Origin: Candidatus Kuenenia stuttgartensis
Lineage (GTDB): Bacteria > Pseudomonadota > Alphaproteobacteria > SMXS01
DNA: 52,283 nucleotides
Assembly (NCBI GenBank): GCA_943329845.2
Contig: CALQFM020000024.1
Location: 1-52,283 of the forward strand
Direction of reading: 5' to 3'
The notes beneath the pieces were generated by a model. The model did no database searches. It saw only the letters and a program-made list of their open reading frames with translations, and had not been told where the DNA came from. Both the position numbers and the translations under genes were made by a program. Below, piece after piece: positions 1 to 9,328 of the stretch. The first letter of the stretch is position 1. Each line of letters starts with the position of its first letter.

Positions 1-148
1 CAAGCTGTTGCTACGAAAGGCAGCCGAACGATCCGTCGAGGCAACCTGGCGCCGCGTCGGCAACCTGCTCGACGCATTCCCTGCGCACGAATGCGCCAAC
101 TACTTCAGAAACTCCGGATACGCTTCAACCTAAATGAAAACGAGTCTA
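1..148 (+). mobile_element. Right end of an IS630-family insertion sequence
   Basis: The first bases hold the 3' end of an IS630-type transposase gene followed by about 15 noncoding bases. IS630/Tc1 elements insert at TA dinucleotides, and a TA lies at 147-148 just before the unrelated GC-rich hairpin of the next gene, so I place the element end there. The exact terminal repeat cannot be confirmed because the other end lies outside the window. Confidence 0.6.
2..133 (+). CDS. IS630-family transposase, C-terminal fragment (5' truncated by window edge)
   Basis: Reading from base 2 gives 43 residues ending at TAA 131-133. The tail includes ATWRRVGNLLDAF, HECANYFRNSGY and a final AST. IS630-family DDE transposases commonly end with ECxNYFRxxGY, so the identification rests on that motif. 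The catalytic DDE residues lie upstream of the window. The element sits tail to tail with the Crp/Fnr gene on the other strand. I see no frameshift in this piece. Confidence 0.75.
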   Translation, partial: KLLLRKAAERSVEATWRRVGNLLDAFPAHECANYFRNSGYAST

Positions 149-150
149 AA

Positions 151-192
151 GGGGCCCCGTCGAGCACACCCCCTCCCGCTCGGCGGGGCCCC
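151..192 (-). terminator. GC-rich hairpin ending the Crp/Fnr gene
   Basis: GGGGCCCCG at 151-159 pairs perfectly with CGGGGCCCC at 184-192. On the minus strand the hairpin is followed by TTTAGA, so it fits a rho-independent terminator for the minus-strand regulator that stops at 233. The loop of about 24 bases is long and the T run is short, so it may be an imperfect terminator. Confidence 0.5.
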
Positions 193-232
193 GCTTTGCC
201 GTCTGGGCGGAACGGCCCGATTTCGTGCGCGA

Positions 233-958
233 TCACACGGCGACAGGCAACATTCCGGAGGGCTCGACATTCGGCCATTCCGCCCATCCATAGGCGTCGC
301 CGGCTTCGGCTTCCAACGCGGACCTGTTGACGATCGTTACGGCGTTGCGCTTCAGGTCGATCAGCAGTCCTTGCCGCAACTTGGCGAGAGCGGTGGTCAC
401 GCCAGCCCGCCGTACCCCCAGCATGAGCGACAGGAATTCATGGGTCACCATCAACGTGTCGCCATCAACCCTGTCATGATACATCAGCAGCCACCGCGCC
501 AGTCGGGCATCGACGGGAAGATTGGCGTTCACGAATGCCGTATGGGAAACCTGGGCCAGGAAATCATAGACATATGCCAGCAGCACGGACCGCGCGGCGG
601 GACTGCTGTGTATCATCTGGCGGATGATGGCGACGGGGACCCTGTAACCGTTCCCCTCCAACTGGATAAAGCATTTGAGCCTGGGCCTCGCGATGCCCAG
701 GCACGTCGAGACATCGATCATGCCCTCGGAGCCGATCAGGCCCACTTCGGCTTGTCGTCCGCTCGGGCTCGTCACGATGACCGATGCGATGCCCCGCTCG
801 GGAAACCAGCAGTGGGTCATGCCGATCCCCGGCTCTGACAACGCAACATCCTTTGTAAGCACGACGGGCGACAGGTGCGCCTGGAGCACGGCGAAATCCG
901 CCGCGGAGAACTCGCCGAGGAGCTTGTTGCGGATCGACGATTGAAGAACGGAGGACAT
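233..958 (-). CDS. Crp/Fnr-family transcriptional regulator
   Basis: A 241-residue cytoplasmic DNA-binding protein. Residues of about 20-140 look like a cyclic-nucleotide-binding fold, with glycine turns such as GLIGSEGM. Residues of about 161-190 (HEFLSLMLGVRRAGVTTAL) look like the winged-helix HTH. No FNR-type N-terminal cysteine cluster is present, so oxygen sensing through an Fe-S cluster is unlikely, and the ligand is unknown. I chose the ATG at 958 because AGAAAGG lies 9 bases upstream; an in-frame ATG at 988 would add 10 basic residues. It follows the small gene at 1012-1224 on the same strand by 53 bases and may be co-transcribed with it. Confidence 0.85.
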   Translation of the reverse strand: MSSVLQSSIRNKLLGEFSAADFAVLQAHLSPVVLTKDVALSEPGIGMTHCWFPERGIASVIVTSPSGRQAEVGLIGSEGMIDVSTCLGIARPRLKCFIQLEGNGYRVPVAIIRQMIHSSPAARSVLLAYVYDFLAQVSHTAFVNANLPVDARLARWLLMYHDRVDGDTLMVTHEFLSLMLGVRRAGVTTALAKLRQGLLIDLKRNAVTIVNRSALEAEAGDAYGWAEWPNVEPSGMLPVAV

Positions 959-1011
959 GCCGCGCGCCTTTCTCGTTCTGGTCAGCATCGGGGTGCTCCC
1001 GGGCCAGCCAG

Positions 1012-1224
1012 CTAGATCTCGTCCATCGCCGCAGTGAAGAGCCTCATCAGATCTTCCGGTTCACATTCCCCCGCGTCCGCGGCGACGGCCAACCTGAACA
1101 GCCGGCGTTTCAGTTCGGCCTCGCGCTCCTCCGACAACCTCGGATGCATGGCCGCCATCTCCAGCAGGATCACATCGCTAAGGCTGTCGAGGGAAAGCGA
1201 TGGGAGGGAATTTGGTCGGGACAT
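1012..1224 (-). CDS. Small hypothetical protein, 70 aa
   Basis: A short acidic, helical-looking protein starting MSRPNSLPSLS, with a charged middle (LSEEREAELKRRLF) and an acidic tail (DAGECEPEDLMRLF). I do not recognise the family. CGGAG lies 7 bases before the ATG at 1224; an upstream ATG at 1239 is possible. It is directly upstream of the Crp/Fnr regulator on the same strand, so it could be a partner or simply share a transcript. It has no signal peptide or membrane segment. Confidence 0.5.
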   Translation of the reverse strand: MSRPNSLPSLSLDSLSDVILLEMAAMHPRLSEEREAELKRRLFRLAVAADAGECEPEDLMRLFTAAMDEI

Positions 1225-1430
1225 CGAACGGCTCCGCATAGGCGGGAGCGCAGTTCTCTCTCAGGCGGCGGTGCCAGTGTAATGCCCGCCGATGCTCCAT
1301 CATGCGCCGCAGCGCCGTGGATAGCGAGGCAATCGTCCGGTTTCGTACATTAGAGCTTCTGGACAGATCGGGTCGTCAGGCAAACGACTGCCGCGGCAAT
1401 GTACGGAGAGGCTGATCCCCAATGGTAGCT

Positions 1431-2369
1431 TCAGCCGCCGTGGGCCACGTCCACCAACTCCGCGAAGCCTTCGACCTGCCGCTCCCATTCGTCCTCGGTG
1501 CCATCGTCCAGGAAGCGGTTGCTGTCCATGATCACCTCGTCCACGCCGGCCTCGCGCGCCGCGGCCACCTGACCGGCCATTTCCTCGATTGATCCCAGCC
1601 AGTAGGCGACGACGCGGTCACCCATCTGCTTTGGCGCGGTTCGCCTGGAGAATGGTGGAATCGCCCAGACGCGCCAGTAGCAGGGCAGGCGGCCGCGGCC
1701 GAATTCCTCCTGGGCGGCGCGGTTGGCCTCTTCGTAGTCGGCCATGGCCGTCTCCAGGTCCTTGCCGGCGGTCTGCCAGCCGTCGCACAGCTCGGCGGTG
1801 CGGCGCTGGCCTGGCTTGGAACTGAAGCCGCCGATGATCGGGATGGCGGGCTCGCCGGCGTCATTGCGCTGAACCGGCTTTGGGCTGGTGTTGGACGGCG
1901 GGATGTCGAAGAACTGGCCGCGGTATTCCACCGGATCAGCCTTCCAGCAGGCGCGCAGCGCGTGGATGAACTCGGCGCTGCGCTTGCCGCGGGTGTGGAA
2001 GTCGATGTCGCTCTGCCGGTATTCCTCCTTGTTGAGTCCAAGACCGATGCCGAGGATGGCGCGGCCTTCCGACAGCACGTCGAGCGTGGCCGCCTGCTTC
2101 GCCAGCATGATCGGCCGGTGATAGCCCAGGGTGATGACCGAGGTTCCCAGCCTGATCCGGCTGGTCACCGCCGCCGCGAAGGACAGCAGTTCCATGGGCG
2201 ACAGATCCTGGCCGGGTGCGTCCGGGCGAGGCGGATGCTGCGGGTTGAACAGCCGCTCGTGCACCCAGAGGCTGTCGAAGCCCGCGGCCTCGGCGTCCAT
2301 GGCGAAACGCTTGATGACTCTCGGTGTGGCGGCAAGGCCAAGTTGTGGCAGGGCAAGTCCGATGCGCAT
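1431..2369 (-). CDS. LLM-class (luciferase-like) flavin/F420-dependent oxidoreductase
   Basis: A 312-residue TIM-barrel oxidoreductase. The start MRIGLALPQLG and the block RIRLGTSVITLGYHRP followed by ATLDVLSEGRAILGIGLG are typical of bacterial luciferase-like monooxygenases, especially the F420-type Rv2161c-like subgroup. Such enzymes use reduced FMN or F420; which applies here cannot be read from sequence. The ATG at 2369 is preferred because the reading frame further upstream runs into the divergent SDR gene and has no family similarity. The divergent SDR starts 82 bases away, so the two may share a promoter region. Confidence 0.85.
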   Translation of the reverse strand: MRIGLALPQLGLAATPRVIKRFAMDAEAAGFDSLWVHERLFNPQHPPRPDAPGQDLSPMELLSFAAAVTSRIRLGTSVITLGYHRPIMLAKQAATLDVLSEGRAILGIGLGLNKEEYRQSDIDFHTRGKRSAEFIHALRACWKADPVEYRGQFFDIPPSNTSPKPVQRNDAGEPAIPIIGGFSSKPGQRRTAELCDGWQTAGKDLETAMADYEEANRAAQEEFGRGRLPCYWRVWAIPPFSRRTAPKQMGDRVVAYWLGSIEEMAGQVAAAREAGVDEVIMDSNRFLDDGTEDEWERQVEGFAELVDVAHGG

Positions 2370-2451
2370 GGGTGTTTTCGATTGTTCCCGGTTTTTCGTC
2401 GGATAGAGTGTCGCGACTGTAACCCATACGACACGGAAAGCGGGAAGGATC

Positions 2452-3183
2452 ATGTTCAGAAACGCGCTCGACTTCACCGGCAAGACGGTGCTGGTCACCG
2501 GCGGCTCAAGCGGCATCGGTAACGGCATCGCCCGCGCTTTCCGCGACTGCGGCGCGACAGTGGTGATCACCGGCACGCGTGCCTCCGCCGGCGACTACGA
2601 CGATACCGACTGCGCGGATATGCGGTTCTTCCAGCTCGATGTAGGCGACGACAGGTCCGTCGATGCCTTCGATCCGGCCATCGACAGGCTGGACGTGCTG
2701 GTGAATTCGGCGGGAACCGTGGCCTACAAGCGGCAGGAATACGAGATGGAGACGTTCCGCAGGGTGATGGACGTGAACATCATGGGCATGATGCACATGT
2801 GCACCAAATTCCATCCCATGCTGGTCGAGACCAAGGGCTCGATTGTCAACGTCACCTCGGTCGCCAGCTTCCGGTCGACGCCCGGCAATCCGGCCTACAG
2901 CGCCTCCAAGGGCGGCGGCCTGACGCTGACGCGCACCCTCGCCAACGCTTGGGGCCGGGCTGGTATCCGGGTCAACGCCATACTTCCCGGCCTGGTGGAC
3001 ACGAAACTGACAAAGGTGACCCGCGACAATCCGGAACTCTACGAGGCGTCGATCAAGCGAACGCCGCTGCGCCGCTGGGGCACGCCCGAGGAGATGGGCG
3101 GCATCGCGCTGTTCCTCGCGAGCCCGCTTTCGGCATTCGTGACCGGCGAGGGGATCGTGGCTGACGGCGGCGCGAATGTCTGA
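2452..3183 (+). CDS. SDR family oxidoreductase
   Basis: A 243-residue classical short-chain dehydrogenase. The NAD(P)-binding TGGSSGIG is at residues 16-23, NSAG at 85-88, the catalytic Ser near 136, and Tyr149 with Lys153 in YSASK. The C-terminal block ending GEGIVADGGANV is typical of FabG-like SDRs. The substrate cannot be assigned. It is followed 39 bases later by tgt, which has its own start. It is divergent from the luciferase-like gene on its left, and both may act on one small-molecule substrate, but that is inference. Confidence 0.88.
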   Translation: MFRNALDFTGKTVLVTGGSSGIGNGIARAFRDCGATVVITGTRASAGDYDDTDCADMRFFQLDVGDDRSVDAFDPAIDRLDVLVNSAGTVAYKRQEYEMETFRRVMDVNIMGMMHMCTKFHPMLVETKGSIVNVTSVASFRSTPGNPAYSASKGGGLTLTRTLANAWGRAGIRVNAILPGLVDTKLTKVTRDNPELYEASIKRTPLRRWGTPEEMGGIALFLASPLSAFVTGEGIVADGGANV

Positions 3184-3186
3184 TAG

Positions 3187-4362
<1,176 letters not shown>

Positions 4363-4363
4363 G

Positions 4364-4897
4364 TCAGGGGTCGTTGCAAATGGTGTCCGCGATCTGGCAC
4401 CCGGTCGCATACCGTCCGCAGATCGCCAGCGCCTCGCCCTGGGCGCTGGCTTGGGTCGGACCGTATCCCGTGCCGAAGCTGAGGTCCGGCGCGGTGGCGA
4501 TCGCGCCGCAGGCCTGGAAGGTCACCTGAACCTCGCAGTCGCCGGCGCCGCCCGCGTTCGCCTGGCACTCGCCCAGCGCCCGGGACCCTGCCGAGCCGAG
4601 GTTGCCGAAGTTGTAGGCGGAGCCATGGGCGCCCGAAGACGGGGAATAGGCGATCGCGCCGAACCGCGCCCGTGCGGGCGGCGGCGAATAGCTCGGAGAC
4701 AGCGACGATCCTTCAGAGTTCCGGCATGTGGTGACACAGGACTGGAAGCTCTCCCGGCAACCCGAATCGTAGCTGGATCCCTCGCAGCTCCTCAGCTGGG
4801 TCTCGCATTGGTAGTCGTACGAGCACTGGTCGGCCGCGGCGGTGACAGGCAGCATCGCCGCAAGCATGACGGAAACCTGGACGGCGCTTCGGGGCAT
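4364..4897 (-). CDS. Secreted DUF4189 domain protein
   Basis: A 177-residue exported protein with an N-terminal signal sequence (VSVMLAAMLPVTAAA). A Cys-rich segment follows (CSYDYQCETQLRSCEG and further cysteines), then a proline-rich linker and a C-terminal DUF4189 domain (FGAIAYSPSSGAHGSAYNFG, later SQGEALAICG). DUF4189 repeats have no firmly known function. The ATG at 4897 is chosen because GAAGG lies 8 bases upstream and the signal peptide starts there; an earlier ATG at 4942 adds 15 residues. The gene is convergent with tgt, with a one-base gap. Confidence 0.8.
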   Translation of the reverse strand: MPRSAVQVSVMLAAMLPVTAAADQCSYDYQCETQLRSCEGSSYDSGCRESFQSCVTTCRNSEGSSLSPSYSPPPARARFGAIAYSPSSGAHGSAYNFGNLGSAGSRALGECQANAGGAGDCEVQVTFQACGAIATAPDLSFGTGYGPTQASAQGEALAICGRYATGCQIADTICNDP

Positions 4898-5099
4898 CGC
4901 GGGACCTTCGAAACGGGATTTTTCGCCGCCGGATGATAGCATGGAATCTGGACGGCGAGGGTTCGGTTGCGTCGCCCCGCGTGGCTGGACTAAGAATCAT
5001 TGCGGCGGTTCAATGAAGCCGCTATCGGGTACGGACGGCTGGCGCGGCGATTGCTCCCGGCCGGCGGCGGCACAGAGCGAACACAAGGAATCAACCATC

Positions 5100-6635
5100 A
5101 TGGCGGCTGCCTGGACCAATATCACGGACGCCATTTTCGATCACGCCAAGGCCCGGCCGACCGCGGTGGCGGTGGTCGAGGGACCCACGGCCCTGACATT
5201 CCGGGCCTTCGCCGATCTCATTTCCAAGACCACGGCCTGGCTGGCGCAGCAAAAGATCAAATCCGGCGATCGGGTCGGCGTGCGCATGACCAACAGCGCC
5301 GACCACCTGATCCTGTCGCTCGCGCTGCTGCGCATGGGCGCGGCGAAGTTCGAGCTGTCGCCCAACCACACGCCGAAACAGATCGAGGCGATCACCCGCA
5401 AGTTCTCGCTGACCACACTGTTCGTCGAACCGCCGATGAAAACCTATCGCGGCGCGCGGGCGATCATCGTCGACATTACCTGGCGCGCGGCCGTTGAGGC
5501 TTGCGACGGCGACGTGCGCCACGACGACAAGACAGGCAGCCCCTGGTTCGCCGTGCTCACCTCGGGCAGCACGGGCGTCAGCAAGGCCGTCGTCACCCAC
5601 CACAGCCAGGTGCTCAAGCGCTACAACGAACTCCTCGCCGGCTATGGCAACACCGGCATCATTTCCAGCAAGGATCCCGGCACGGCGCTGATGCTCGGAA
5701 GCTTGTCATTCGCCGGCTTTCACGGGTTCGTGCTCTATCAGTTGATCGCGGGCGCGAAGATCGTGGTGCTGCCGGAATTCGCGCGCTTCTACGACATCGT
5801 CCGGAATTTCAGCTACTACGACAACGTCGTTTCCATGGTGATGCCGGACCTGTGCACGGTTTTCCTGTCCTGCGCCCAGAAAGGCACCATGCTGCTGCCC
5901 AATGTCCGGGCGTTGATCAGCGGCGGCCAGCCGCTGCCGCCCGAGAGCAAAAAGGCCATGCTGGTAAGCGTCACGCCCAACTACCACGAGTCCTACGGCA
6001 CGTCTTCGACCGGCTGGATTTCGGCGCTTCATCCAGCCGACATGGCCCGCCGGTCCGAAAGCGTCGGACGGCCGGTGCCCGGCATGGAAGTCGAGATCGT
6101 CGATGGCCAGGGCAACGTACTGCCGGCCAACAAGGTCGGTCGCCTGCGTTGCCGAAGCGCCACCACATCGGAGTCCTTTGTTGTCCCCGAGGAAACCAGC
6201 GAAGAGGGATTCCGTGACGGCTGGTACTACCCGGGCGACCTGGCCATGGTCGACAGCAACCGGTTCGTCTACCTCAAGGGGCGCGTTTCCGACATCATCA
6301 GACGACGCGGCGTCGAGATATATCCCGCAGAAATCGAGGCGGTGCTTGGCGCCCATGCCTCGGTGAACGAGGTCGCCGTGGTCGGTTTGCCGACGCGTCA
6401 GGGCGGGCGCGCACTCGTCGCCCTGGTCGTTACCAAGGGCGCGCCGCAGCACGAGGAACTGGTGCAGCACTGCGCGGCAAAGCTGCCCGAGGAAAAGCGT
6501 CCCGGCGCGCTGGCTTACACCGATGCCTTGCCGCGCACGGCCAACGGCAAGATCGACCGCAAAAAGGTCGCCGAACTTGCACTGCAGGCGATCCGGCGGA
6601 GCCGGACGCAGGTCCGCGCTCCCGGGCTTGCCTGA
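5100..6635 (+). CDS. Acyl-CoA synthetase / AMP-dependent ligase
   Basis: A 511-residue class I adenylate-forming enzyme that activates a carboxylic acid with ATP and usually transfers it to CoA. Core motifs in order: P-loop VLTSGSTGVSK at 153-162, ESYGTSS at 297-303, Asp380 in WYYPGD, Arg395 in LKGRVSD, and the catalytic lysine Lys484 in RTANGKIDRKK. The acid substrate cannot be deduced. AAGGA lies about 9 bases before the ATG at 5100. The SDR at 6652 follows after 16 bases and the MBL-fold gene after that, so the three look like one operon handling one compound. Confidence 0.9.
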   Translation: MAAAWTNITDAIFDHAKARPTAVAVVEGPTALTFRAFADLISKTTAWLAQQKIKSGDRVGVRMTNSADHLILSLALLRMGAAKFELSPNHTPKQIEAITRKFSLTTLFVEPPMKTYRGARAIIVDITWRAAVEACDGDVRHDDKTGSPWFAVLTSGSTGVSKAVVTHHSQVLKRYNELLAGYGNTGIISSKDPGTALMLGSLSFAGFHGFVLYQLIAGAKIVVLPEFARFYDIVRNFSYYDNVVSMVMPDLCTVFLSCAQKGTMLLPNVRALISGGQPLPPESKKAMLVSVTPNYHESYGTSSTGWISALHPADMARRSESVGRPVPGMEVEIVDGQGNVLPANKVGRLRCRSATTSESFVVPEETSEEGFRDGWYYPGDLAMVDSNRFVYLKGRVSDIIRRRGVEIYPAEIEAVLGAHASVNEVAVVGLPTRQGGRALVALVVTKGAPQHEELVQHCAAKLPEEKRPGALAYTDALPRTANGKIDRKKVAELALQAIRRSRTQVRAPGLA

Positions 6636-6651
6636 AGAGCTGGAGAAGCCC

Positions 6652-7473
6652 ATGGCCGCGAAGGTGCTGATGACGGGCGGGGCGACAGGTATCGGCGCCG
6701 CTACGGCCGCGCGCATGGCCGTCAAGGGCGCCGAGATCACCATCCTCGACGTGGCCGAACCCTTCCATGGTCACGGACGCTTCGTGGCATGCGACCTGGC
6801 GGACGCCGTGGCCATCGACGCGGCCCTCGAGGCGCTTCCCGGTCCATGGGACGCGCTGGTCAACGTGGCGGGCATTCCGGGCCCCCGGCCGGCCCAGCCG
6901 GTCGTCGCCGTCAATTTCCTGGGCATGCGCCACCTCACCGAACGGATGTTTCCACGGCTTCGGCCGGGCGGCAGCGTGACGACGATCGCGTCGACCGCCG
7001 GCCGCGATTGGGCGAGACGGGCCGCCGTGGTGAACCAACTTCTCGACACGCCGGGATTCGCCGCCGGGCTGGCGTGGTGCCGTGACAACGCGTCCCTGTG
7101 GGAGAGGGATCCCTACACCTTCTCCAAGCAGTGCGCGGCCGCATGGACCTACCGCGCGGCGGGACTGGCACTGCCATACGGCGTCCGCGTCAACAGCGTC
7201 AGCCCGGGTGGCACCCAGACGCGCCTGACGGAAAACTTCACCGCCCAGATCGGCGCCGAGCAGGTCGAATGGATGAACCGGCAGATCGGACGTGCCGCCG
7301 AGCCGGATGACATCGCCAAAGTCATCGAGTTCGTCGCCCTGGGCGACTGCGGCTGGCTCAACGGAGTCGATATCATCGTCGACGGCGGCTTGAGTGCGGG
7401 ACTGACCGGCGGCTGGATCGATTTTTCCCAGTCACCCGCGATGCTTGCCCGCGCGGCCATGAAGCGGGACTGA
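6652..7473 (+). CDS. SDR family protein resembling 3-alpha-hydroxysteroid/coniferyl-alcohol dehydrogenase
   Basis: A 273-residue NAD(P)-dependent oxidoreductase. The cofactor motif TGGATGIG is at 8-15, NVAG at about 71-74, Ser114 and Tyr155/Lys159 (YTFSK). The gap between Ser and Tyr is about 41 residues rather than the usual 13 or so. That long insertion, including the block GFAAGLAWCRD, is a hallmark of the 3-alpha-HSD/CalA subgroup, which oxidises steroid or aryl alcohols. GGAGAAG precedes the ATG at 6652. It lies in an apparent operon with the acyl-CoA ligase (16-base gap) and the MBL protein (12-base gap). Confidence 0.85.
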   Translation: MAAKVLMTGGATGIGAATAARMAVKGAEITILDVAEPFHGHGRFVACDLADAVAIDAALEALPGPWDALVNVAGIPGPRPAQPVVAVNFLGMRHLTERMFPRLRPGGSVTTIASTAGRDWARRAAVVNQLLDTPGFAAGLAWCRDNASLWERDPYTFSKQCAAAWTYRAAGLALPYGVRVNSVSPGGTQTRLTENFTAQIGAEQVEWMNRQIGRAAEPDDIAKVIEFVALGDCGWLNGVDIIVDGGLSAGLTGGWIDFSQSPAMLARAAMKRD

Positions 7474-7485
7474 GCGGAGGCAGGC

Positions 7486-8217
7486 ATGCAGACCCAGGTG
7501 ACGGAAATTGCCGACCGCATCTACCAGCTGTCGACCTGGGTGCCCGACGTGGCGCCGCCCGCCGGCTTCACCTTCAACCAGTTTCTGATCGACGCCGACC
7601 GGCCGCTGCTGTTCCACTGCGGCCACCGCCGGATGTTCCCACTGATCGCCGAAGCGCTCGGCAGGATCATGCCCCTCGACCGCCTGCGCTTCATCGGCTT
7701 CGGCCACGTGGAGGCCGATGAGTGCGGCGCCATGAACGAATGGCTCGCGGCGGCGCCCCACGCGGAAGTAGCCCACGGCATGACCGCGTCGATGGTGTCG
7801 CTGCAGGATCTCGCCGACCGACCGCCGCTGGCGCTGACCGACGGCGCTGTGCTCGACCTTGGCGGACGGCGGGTGCGCTACATCGACACGCCGCACGTGC
7901 CCCATGGCTGGGAAGCCGGCGTGATGTACGAGGAAGTGACCGGCACCCTGCTGTGCGGCGACCTGTTCACCCATGTGGGCGACGTGCCGGCGCTGGTGAG
8001 CACCGACATCGTCGGCCCGGCGGCGCAGGCCGAGACCATGTTCCTCGCCTCGGCGCTGACTCCGTCGACCGCGCCGACCATCCGCTCGCTTGCGGCGCTC
8101 CAGCCGAAGACGCTGGCGCTCATGCACGGCTCGTCGTTCAACGGCGACTGCGCGGCCGCGCTGAACGGTCTTGCGGATTTCTACCGGGACAGGCTGGCCG
8201 CCGCGCTCGGCGCCTGA
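7486..8217 (+). CDS. MBL-fold metallo-hydrolase / ODP-like protein
   Basis: A 243-residue metallo-beta-lactamase-fold protein. The first metal motif is HVEADE at 74-79, close to the HxExD of oxygen-binding diiron (flavodiiron-type) proteins. Further candidate ligands are His137 or His140, Asp159 (LLCGDLFTH) and His214 (LMHGSSF). The residue after Asp78 is Glu, not the His usual in hydrolases, so a diiron redox or hydrolytic role is equally possible. No flavodoxin domain is attached. GGAGG precedes the start, and the gene closes the ligase-SDR operon. Confidence 0.82.
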   Translation: MQTQVTEIADRIYQLSTWVPDVAPPAGFTFNQFLIDADRPLLFHCGHRRMFPLIAEALGRIMPLDRLRFIGFGHVEADECGAMNEWLAAAPHAEVAHGMTASMVSLQDLADRPPLALTDGAVLDLGGRRVRYIDTPHVPHGWEAGVMYEEVTGTLLCGDLFTHVGDVPALVSTDIVGPAAQAETMFLASALTPSTAPTIRSLAALQPKTLALMHGSSFNGDCAAALNGLADFYRDRLAAALGA

Positions 8218-8220
8218 TCG

Positions 8221-9219
8221 TCAGACCAGCGCCGTCATCCCCACTACCTCCGCCGTGATCGTGTACGATCTCTTGCGCAGTTCGTGGTCGTAGATCTGCG
8301 AGGCGATCATCACCTCGTCGGCGCCGGTCTTGCTCACGAACTCCCCGAGCGTCCTGCGCACGGTCTCCGGCGAGCCGATGGCTGAACGGTCCAGGGTCTG
8401 CTCCAGCAGGTAGAGCTCGGACGGGCCGAGCGTTTCCTGGTAGTTCTCGATGGGCGGCTGGAGCCGGACCGAGCGGCCGGTTCGGATGGCGATGAACGCC
8501 TGCTGCATGGAGCTGGCCAGCAGCCGCGCCTCGGCATCGGTCGGCGCGGCGAACACGTTGTAGCCCAGCATCAGATAGGACTGCTGCAGGAACTCGGACG
8601 GCTTGAACTTGCTGCGGTAGATCTCGATGGCTTGCATCATCTGCGCCGGCGCGAAGTGCGAGGCGAAGGCGAAGGGCAGGCCCAGCGCCGCCGCCAGCGA
8701 CGCGCCGAACAGGCTGGAGCCCAGGATCCACACCGGCACATGGGTGCCCTCGCCGGGAATGGCGCGGACATATTGGTTGGGTTCCGGATCGCGGAAATAG
8801 TTCACCAGTTCCATCACGTCGCGCGGGAACTCGTTGGGGTCGGAATCCAGGTTGCGGCGCAGGGCGCGGGCGGTCATCTGGTCAGTGCCCGGCGCGCGGC
8901 CCAGCCCCAGCTCGACCCGGCCCGGATAGAGCGAGGCGAGGGTGCCGAACTGCTCGGCGATCACCAGCGGCGCGTGGTTGGGCAGCATGATGCCGCCGGC
9001 GCCTACCCTGATCCGCGAGGTGCCGGCCGCCACGTGCGAGATGACGATGGACGTGGCGGCGCTCGCCACCCCCGGCATGCCGTGATGCTCGGCCAGCCAG
9101 AACCGCTCGTAGCCGAGCCGCTCGACATGCTGGGCGAGGTCGCGGGAGTTGCGAAACGCGTCGGCCGGCGTGGCGCCTTCGACGACGGGGCAGAGATCGA
9201 GAACGGAATATTTGGTCAT
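8221..9219 (-). CDS. LLM-class flavin-dependent monooxygenase
   Basis: A 332-residue bacterial-luciferase-like TIM-barrel enzyme of the alkanal-monooxygenase-like group. Key blocks are [20 protein letters not shown] and [22 protein letters not shown], followed by [17 protein letters not shown]. These bind FMN and define the family. The ATG at 9219 has GGGAC just upstream; an in-frame ATG at 9228 is an alternative. It is convergent with the MBL gene with a 3-base gap. The Rieske gene on the same strand ends 109 bases upstream, so both oxygenases may serve one pathway. Confidence 0.9.
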   Translation of the reverse strand: MTKYSVLDLCPVVEGATPADAFRNSRDLAQHVERLGYERFWLAEHHGMPGVASAATSIVISHVAAGTSRIRVGAGGIMLPNHAPLVIAEQFGTLASLYPGRVELGLGRAPGTDQMTARALRRNLDSDPNEFPRDVMELVNYFRDPEPNQYVRAIPGEGTHVPVWILGSSLFGASLAAALGLPFAFASHFAPAQMMQAIEIYRSKFKPSEFLQQSYLMLGYNVFAAPTDAEARLLASSMQQAFIAIRTGRSVRLQPPIENYQETLGPSELYLLEQTLDRSAIGSPETVRRTLGEFVSKTGADEVMIASQIYDHELRKRSYTITAEVVGMTALV

Positions 9220-9328
9220 GGGTCCCATATAGGCGGCGGAGCAGTTGAGCCAAACCCTAAGGGCAGGCACCGGGAATGGATACCGATTTGACCTGGAGAG
9301 TCCCCAGCGCCTGACTGCCCCGGATTAT

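Noticed and set aside
209-235. GGAAC near 209 as an EcfG promoter
   Set aside because: No CGTT occurs at 16 or 17 bases, and it would point into the 3' end of an opposite-strand gene.
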